From Ruminococcus sp. UBA3665 (GTDB lineage: Bacteria; Bacillota; Clostridia; Oscillospirales; Ruminococcaceae): a DNA stretch of 18,015 nt. The translations under genes were made by a program, and so were the position numbers. Where the stretch lies: positions 1 through 18,015 of the forward strand of contig DFJS01000065.1 of assembly GCA_002373165.1 (NCBI GenBank). The letters are read 5' to 3'. A model generated the notes under the pieces. The model was not told where the DNA came from. It saw only the letters and a program-made list of their open reading frames with translations, and searched no databases. Within the stretch, counting starts at the first letter, position 1, and every line of letters begins with the position of its first letter. This document shows positions 15,120 through 18,015 of the stretch, piece after piece.

Positions 15120-15464
15120 TCAGTCAACCAGCTTGATGATTGCCATTTCGGCAGCATCGCCGCGGCGGGGGCCTGTCTTGATAATCTGTGTGTAGCCGCC
15201 TTTGCGGTCAGCATACTTCGGCGAAATTTCGTCGAACAGCTTCTTGGCAACCGATTCCTTGGTCACGTAAGCATACACCTGTCTCTTGCTGTGCAGGTCA
15301 GTATTCTTACCCAGTGTAATCATTTTTTCTGCAACGCTGCGTACTTCTTTTGCTCTTGTTACAGTTGTTTCCACCTGGCCGTTTTCCAGCAGGAATGTTA
15401 CCATTGCTCTGAGCATAGCGGTTCTGTGAGCAGTAGTTCTGCCCAGTTTTCTTGTACCCGGCAT
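15120..15464 (-). CDS. rplQ: 50S ribosomal protein L17
   Basis: The 114-residue basic protein is a full-length bacterial L17, a component of the large subunit near the exit tunnel. It shows the family opening 'MPGTRKLGRTTAHRTAMLR', the central 'VETTVTRAKEVR' stretch and the late 'GGYTQIIKTGPRRGDAAEMA' region. AAAGGAG lies 10 nt before the ATG. As usual in Firmicutes it closes the alpha operon, 45 bp after rpoA. Confidence 0.98.
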   Translation of the reverse strand: MPGTRKLGRTTAHRTAMLRAMVTFLLENGQVETTVTRAKEVRSVAEKMITLGKNTDLHSKRQVYAYVTKESVAKKLFDEISPKYADRKGGYTQIIKTGPRRGDAAEMAIIKLVD

Positions 15465-15509
15465 TTGTATTCAACTCCTTTGCGAAAATTCATTGTCTTG
15501 CGCATTCTC

Positions 15510-16466
15510 TCAGTCTTCTTCCGAAGAAAGGTCAAAACCCAGCGACTGGAGCTTCTCCTTTACTTCATCAAACGACTTCTTGCCCAGATTGCGCACTTTC
15601 ATCATTTCTTCCTCGGACTTGTTAATCAAGTCGTCTACCGTATTGATGCCGGCACGTTTCAGGCAATTGAAAGAACGTACCGACAAGTCAAGTTCCTCAA
15701 TGGTCATCTCAAGGATTTTTTCCTTGCCCTTGTCGTCTTTCTCTACGAGAACTTCGGGAATGCACGCTTCGTCTGACAAATCGACGAACAGTTTCAGATG
15801 CTCGTTGAGGAGATTGGCTGCCTGTGACAGAGCCTCTTTTGCAGAGATGGTACCGTCTGTCCATACCTCCATCGTGAGCTTGTCATAGTCGGTGACCTGT
15901 CCGAGACGTGTATTCTCCACGGTATAGTTCACCTTTAAAACAGGAGTATAAATGCTGTCTACGGCAATTACATCCAGCGGCATATCCTGTATCTGCTGCT
16001 TGTTGCGCTCGGCCGATACATAGCCTCTGCCTTTGTCGATCGTAATTTCCATATGAAGCTTTGCGTCTTTGCCCAGAGTTGCAATATGCATTTCCGGGTG
16101 CAGAATCGTCACTTCAGAATCTGCTTCAATATCGCCCGCTGTGACTTCGCATTCGCCCTCGGCATCAATTAACAGTGTCTTGGGACCGTCACCGTAAAGC
16201 TTTGCAGTCAGACCTTTCAGGCTCAGGATAATTTCTGTTACATCTTCTTTCACGCCCGGTATTGTGGAAAGCTCGTGATGCACTCCGTCAATCTTGACAA
16301 AATTGACTGCAACACCGGGAATTGAGGAGAGGAGAACACGTCTGAGACTGTTGCCAAGGGTTGTTCCGTAGCCGCGTTCCAGCGGAGCCAGAACGAATTT
16401 TCCATATTTTCCGTCCGGTCTTAAATCTTCAGGAACAATTTCCGGCTTTTCAATTTTTTCAAGCAT
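15510..16466 (-). CDS. rpoA: DNA-directed RNA polymerase subunit alpha
   Basis: The 318-residue product is full-length RNA polymerase alpha, which dimerises to start polymerase assembly. The N-terminal domain (about 1-230) has 'APLERGYGTTLGNSLRRVLLSSIPG'-type sequence (around residues 27-51) that contacts beta and beta-prime. An acidic linker precedes the C-terminal domain (about 255-312), with 'SVRSFNCLKRAGI' and 'VRNLGKKSFDEVKEKL', the helix-hairpin-helix that binds UP elements and activators. The tail is acidic (SSEED). AGGAGG lies about 6 nt before the ATG. Gene order with rpsD upstream and rplQ downstream is the standard one. Confidence 0.98.
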   Translation of the reverse strand: MLEKIEKPEIVPEDLRPDGKYGKFVLAPLERGYGTTLGNSLRRVLLSSIPGVAVNFVKIDGVHHELSTIPGVKEDVTEIILSLKGLTAKLYGDGPKTLLIDAEGECEVTAGDIEADSEVTILHPEMHIATLGKDAKLHMEITIDKGRGYVSAERNKQQIQDMPLDVIAVDSIYTPVLKVNYTVENTRLGQVTDYDKLTMEVWTDGTISAKEALSQAANLLNEHLKLFVDLSDEACIPEVLVEKDDKGKEKILEMTIEELDLSVRSFNCLKRAGINTVDDLINKSEEEMMKVRNLGKKSFDEVKEKLQSLGFDLSSEED

Positions 16467-16484
16467 ATAAACCCTCCTATTTCG

Positions 16485-16539
16485 TAATTACTTGTTTCTG
16501 TGAATCGTGAAGCGTCCGCAAGCAATTACTAATTACTTG
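16485..16539. repeat. Direct repeat in the rpsD-rpoA gap
   Basis: TAATTACTTG occurs at 16485-16494 and again at 16530-16539, 45 bp apart. The second copy overlaps the rpsD stop codon, with an extra AATTACT next to it. It looks like a small sequence duplication in the spacer; no function is evident. Confidence 0.4.
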
Positions 16540-17150
16540 GAGTACAGCTCGACAATCAGGTGTGTTTCTGCTGTGTAGTCAATATCGGACGGATTCGGCA
16601 GTCTGGTGATTTTCGCAGAGAATTTATCATTGCTGACTTCCAGCCACAGCGGCGCAGTTCTGCTCTGGGTTTTTTCCAGAATGCCTACTGTCTGTTCGCT
16701 GCCTTTGAACAGCACGCTGCTTCTGCTTTTTTCGCTCAAAGCAACTTCATCGCCTGCTTCAACACGGTAAGAGGGAATATCCACTCTCTGGCCGTTTACT
16801 GTAAAATGGCCGTGTGTCACAAGTTCTCTTGCCTCACGTCTGGTAGAAGCCAGACCCATGCGGAAAACAACGTTATCCAGTCTGGATTCCAGAACAGTAA
16901 TCAGGTTGTCACCGGCTTTGCCTTCCATTTTTTCAGCCAGTTCAAAATAATGACGGAACGGCTTTTCCATTACGCCGTAGATGAACTTAAGCTTCTGCTT
17001 TTCTTTCAGCTGTGTGCCGTATTCTGAAACTTTTTTGCGGTTAGGGCCTGCTTTTTCAAAGCGGTTGGACTTTTTGTCAATGCCCATTACAGTCGGGCTG
17101 ATACCTAAGTATCTGCATCTTTTCAGAATCGGATCTTTATTTACTGCCAT
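16533..17150 (-). CDS. rpsD: 30S ribosomal protein S4, zinc-free form
   Basis: A 205-residue S4, a primary 16S rRNA binding protein that nucleates 30S assembly and in many bacteria represses its own operon. The S4 RNA-binding domain is clear at about 90-150 ('LESRLDNVVFRMGLASTRREAREL', seen in two parts, and 'HGHFTVNGQRVDIPSYRV'). The N-terminal segment has a single Cys (residue 12) and lacks the four-cysteine zinc knuckle of the classical form; this is the cysteine-poor variant known in many clostridia. AGGAGG lies 8 nt before the ATG, and rpsK ends 15 bp upstream. Confidence 0.97.
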   Translation of the reverse strand: MAVNKDPILKRCRYLGISPTVMGIDKKSNRFEKAGPNRKKVSEYGTQLKEKQKLKFIYGVMEKPFRHYFELAEKMEGKAGDNLITVLESRLDNVVFRMGLASTRREARELVTHGHFTVNGQRVDIPSYRVEAGDEVALSEKSRSSVLFKGSEQTVGILEKTQSRTAPLWLEVSNDKFSAKITRLPNPSDIDYTAETHLIVELYSK

Positions 17151-17165
17151 ATGATAAACCTCCTA

Positions 17166-17570
17166 TCAGACACGTCTTCTCTTGGGCGGACGGCAGCCGT
17201 TGTGCGGAATCGGAGTCACGTCTTTGATCATGCGGACTTCGAGGCCGACTGTCTGCAAAGCGCGGATTGCAGCTTCGCGGCCGCTTCCCGGGCCTTTTAC
17301 GTAAACCTCTACGGTTTTCAGGCCGTGTTCCATTGCAGCCTTTGCAGCTGTTTCAGCAGCAGTCTGTGCAGCAAACGGCGTAGATTTTCTGGAACCGCGG
17401 AAGCCCAGACCACCTGCGCTTGCCCACGAGATGGCATTGCCCTGCGTATCTGTAATTGTCACGATTGTGTTATTGAAAGTAGACTGAATGTGTACTGCAC
17501 CGCTTTCGATATTCTTGCGTTCTCTGCGGCGGCGTACAGCAGTTACTTTTTTACCCTTCTGTTGTGCCAA
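17166..17570 (-). CDS. rpsK: 30S ribosomal protein S11
   Basis: A 134-residue S11, a platform protein of the small subunit that helps position mRNA near the Shine-Dalgarno helix. It shows the family's basic start, 'HIQSTFNNTIVTITD', 'GGLGFRGSRKSTPFAAQ' and the C-terminal 'DVTPIPHNGCRPPKRRRV'. The start codon is TTG (17570-17568): AAGGAGG lies about 10 nt upstream, and an in-frame TAA just beyond it (17588-17586, the rpsM stop) rules out a longer form. It follows rpsM by 15 bp. Confidence 0.98.
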   Translation of the reverse strand: MAQQKGKKVTAVRRRRERKNIESGAVHIQSTFNNTIVTITDTQGNAISWASAGGLGFRGSRKSTPFAAQTAAETAAKAAMEHGLKTVEVYVKGPGSGREAAIRALQTVGLEVRMIKDVTPIPHNGCRPPKRRRV

Positions 17571-17585
17571 AAGAATTCGCCCTCC

Positions 17586-17954
17586 TTACTTCTTCTTGTT
17601 TGCAATTGTCTTAACCGGACCCTTGCGAGTTCTTGCGTTTGTCTTGGTACGCTGACCTCTTACGGGCAGGCCTTTTCTGTGGCGCACGCCTCTGTAGCAG
17701 CCAATTTCGATCAGTCTCTTGATATTCAGAGCGACTTCACGGCGCAGGTCACCTTCTACAGTTACGTTTGCGTCGATATAATCACGCAGTTTAGCCACGT
17801 CTTTTTCGGTCAGATCTTTCACTCTGGTATCCGGGTTAATGCCGGTAGCAGCCAGAATTTTGTCAGCAGTCGGACGGCCGATGCCATAGATATAAGTCAG
17901 GCCGATTTCGACTCTTTTTTCCTTGGGCAGGTCAACACCTGAAATTCTTGCCAT
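17586..17954 (-). CDS. rpsM: 30S ribosomal protein S13
   Basis: A 122-residue S13, which sits in the 30S head and contacts S19, tRNA and the 50S subunit. It shows the opening 'MARISGVDLPKEKRVEIGL', a helix-hairpin-helix around 'TYIYGIGRPTADKIL', 'RLIEIGCYRGVRHRKGLPVRGQ' (about 90-110, read in two parts) and the basic tail 'ARTRKGPVKTIANKKK'. The ribosome binding site CAGGAGGTG matches the 16S tail very well but is 10-12 nt from the ATG, slightly long. It follows rpmJ by 31 bp. Confidence 0.98.
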   Translation of the reverse strand: MARISGVDLPKEKRVEIGLTYIYGIGRPTADKILAATGINPDTRVKDLTEKDVAKLRDYIDANVTVEGDLRREVALNIKRLIEIGCYRGVRHRKGLPVRGQRTKTNARTRKGPVKTIANKKK

Positions 17955-17985
17955 TTTACGAATACACCTCCTGTGTTGTCAGGAA

Positions 17986-18015
17986 TTAACCCTGACGCTG
18001 TTTGTGCTTGGGATT
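17986..18015 (-). CDS. rpmJ: 50S ribosomal protein L36, C-terminal end (partial)
   Basis: The last nine codons before the TAA at 17988-17986 read NPKHKQRQG, the typical C terminus of bacterial L36, immediately upstream of rpsM as expected in the alpha operon. The rest of this roughly 37-residue protein lies beyond the right edge. The zinc-binding cysteines are outside the window except for the His in this tail. Confidence 0.93.
   Translation of the reverse strand, partial: NPKHKQRQG

Noticed and set aside
17151..17942. Plus-strand open frame of 263 codons across rpsK and rpsM.
   Set aside because: It is antisense to two ribosomal protein genes; its Ser/Cys/Phe-rich translation is typical of a shadow frame.
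1..18015. CRISPR arrays, tRNA or rRNA genes, insertion sequences and prophage genes.
   Set aside because: No regularly spaced repeats, cloverleaf-like segments, transposase motifs or terminal repeats were found by eye on either strand.

Overview
The window looks like chromosome from a cellulose-degrading, low-to-moderate GC Firmicute of the Ruminococcus type (Clostridia, Oscillospiraceae). The pointers are a secreted GH5 endoglucanase ending in a type I dockerin, a rimP-nusA pair, an alpha-operon in Firmicute order (rpmJ-rpsM-rpsK-rpsD-rpoA-rplQ), AGGAGG-type ribosome binding sites and strong sigma-A-like promoters. The dockerin implies a cellulosome; a species name would be a guess.

Layout from left to right. 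At 1-649 the minus strand carries the rimP-nusA operon start: promoter, a leader hairpin that looks like an attenuator, rimP, and the first codons of nusA. At 686-1982 a DUF1015 protein on the minus strand has its own consensus promoter. A 245-bp divergent region (1934-2178) also drives, on the plus strand, a membrane-anchored L,D-transpeptidase (2179-4098). That gene has a WalR-like tandem box upstream and a TTG start buried in a perfect 10-bp stem. At 4265-9289 a plus-strand cluster of four genes encodes a roughly 28-30-pass DUF2157-like protein, a CPBP-family intramembrane protease, a small membrane protein and a membrane-anchored protein with an internally duplicated outer domain. A bidirectional terminator (9294-9328) separates this from the convergent GH5-dockerin gene (9352-11214, minus), whose consensus promoter is followed by a LacI/CcpA-type palindrome.

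At 11428-12609 (minus) lies a fused Nudix hydrolase-HAD phosphatase, and divergent to it a VWA-domain protein (12782-13426, plus). Convergent with the VWA gene is a cardiolipin synthase (13462-15039, minus). It starts only 20 bp beyond the terminator of the ribosomal protein/RNA polymerase alpha operon, which fills 15120-18015 on the minus strand and runs off the right edge inside rpmJ.

The window is densely coded. No gap exceeds 300 bp, and no tRNA, rRNA, CRISPR array, insertion sequence or prophage signal was seen. No single obviously new system stands out. The best leads are regulatory (the occluded start and WalR-like box of the L,D-transpeptidase, the rimP-nusA leader hairpin, and the operator in the cellulase leader) plus the uncharacterised membrane-protein cluster at 4265-9289.
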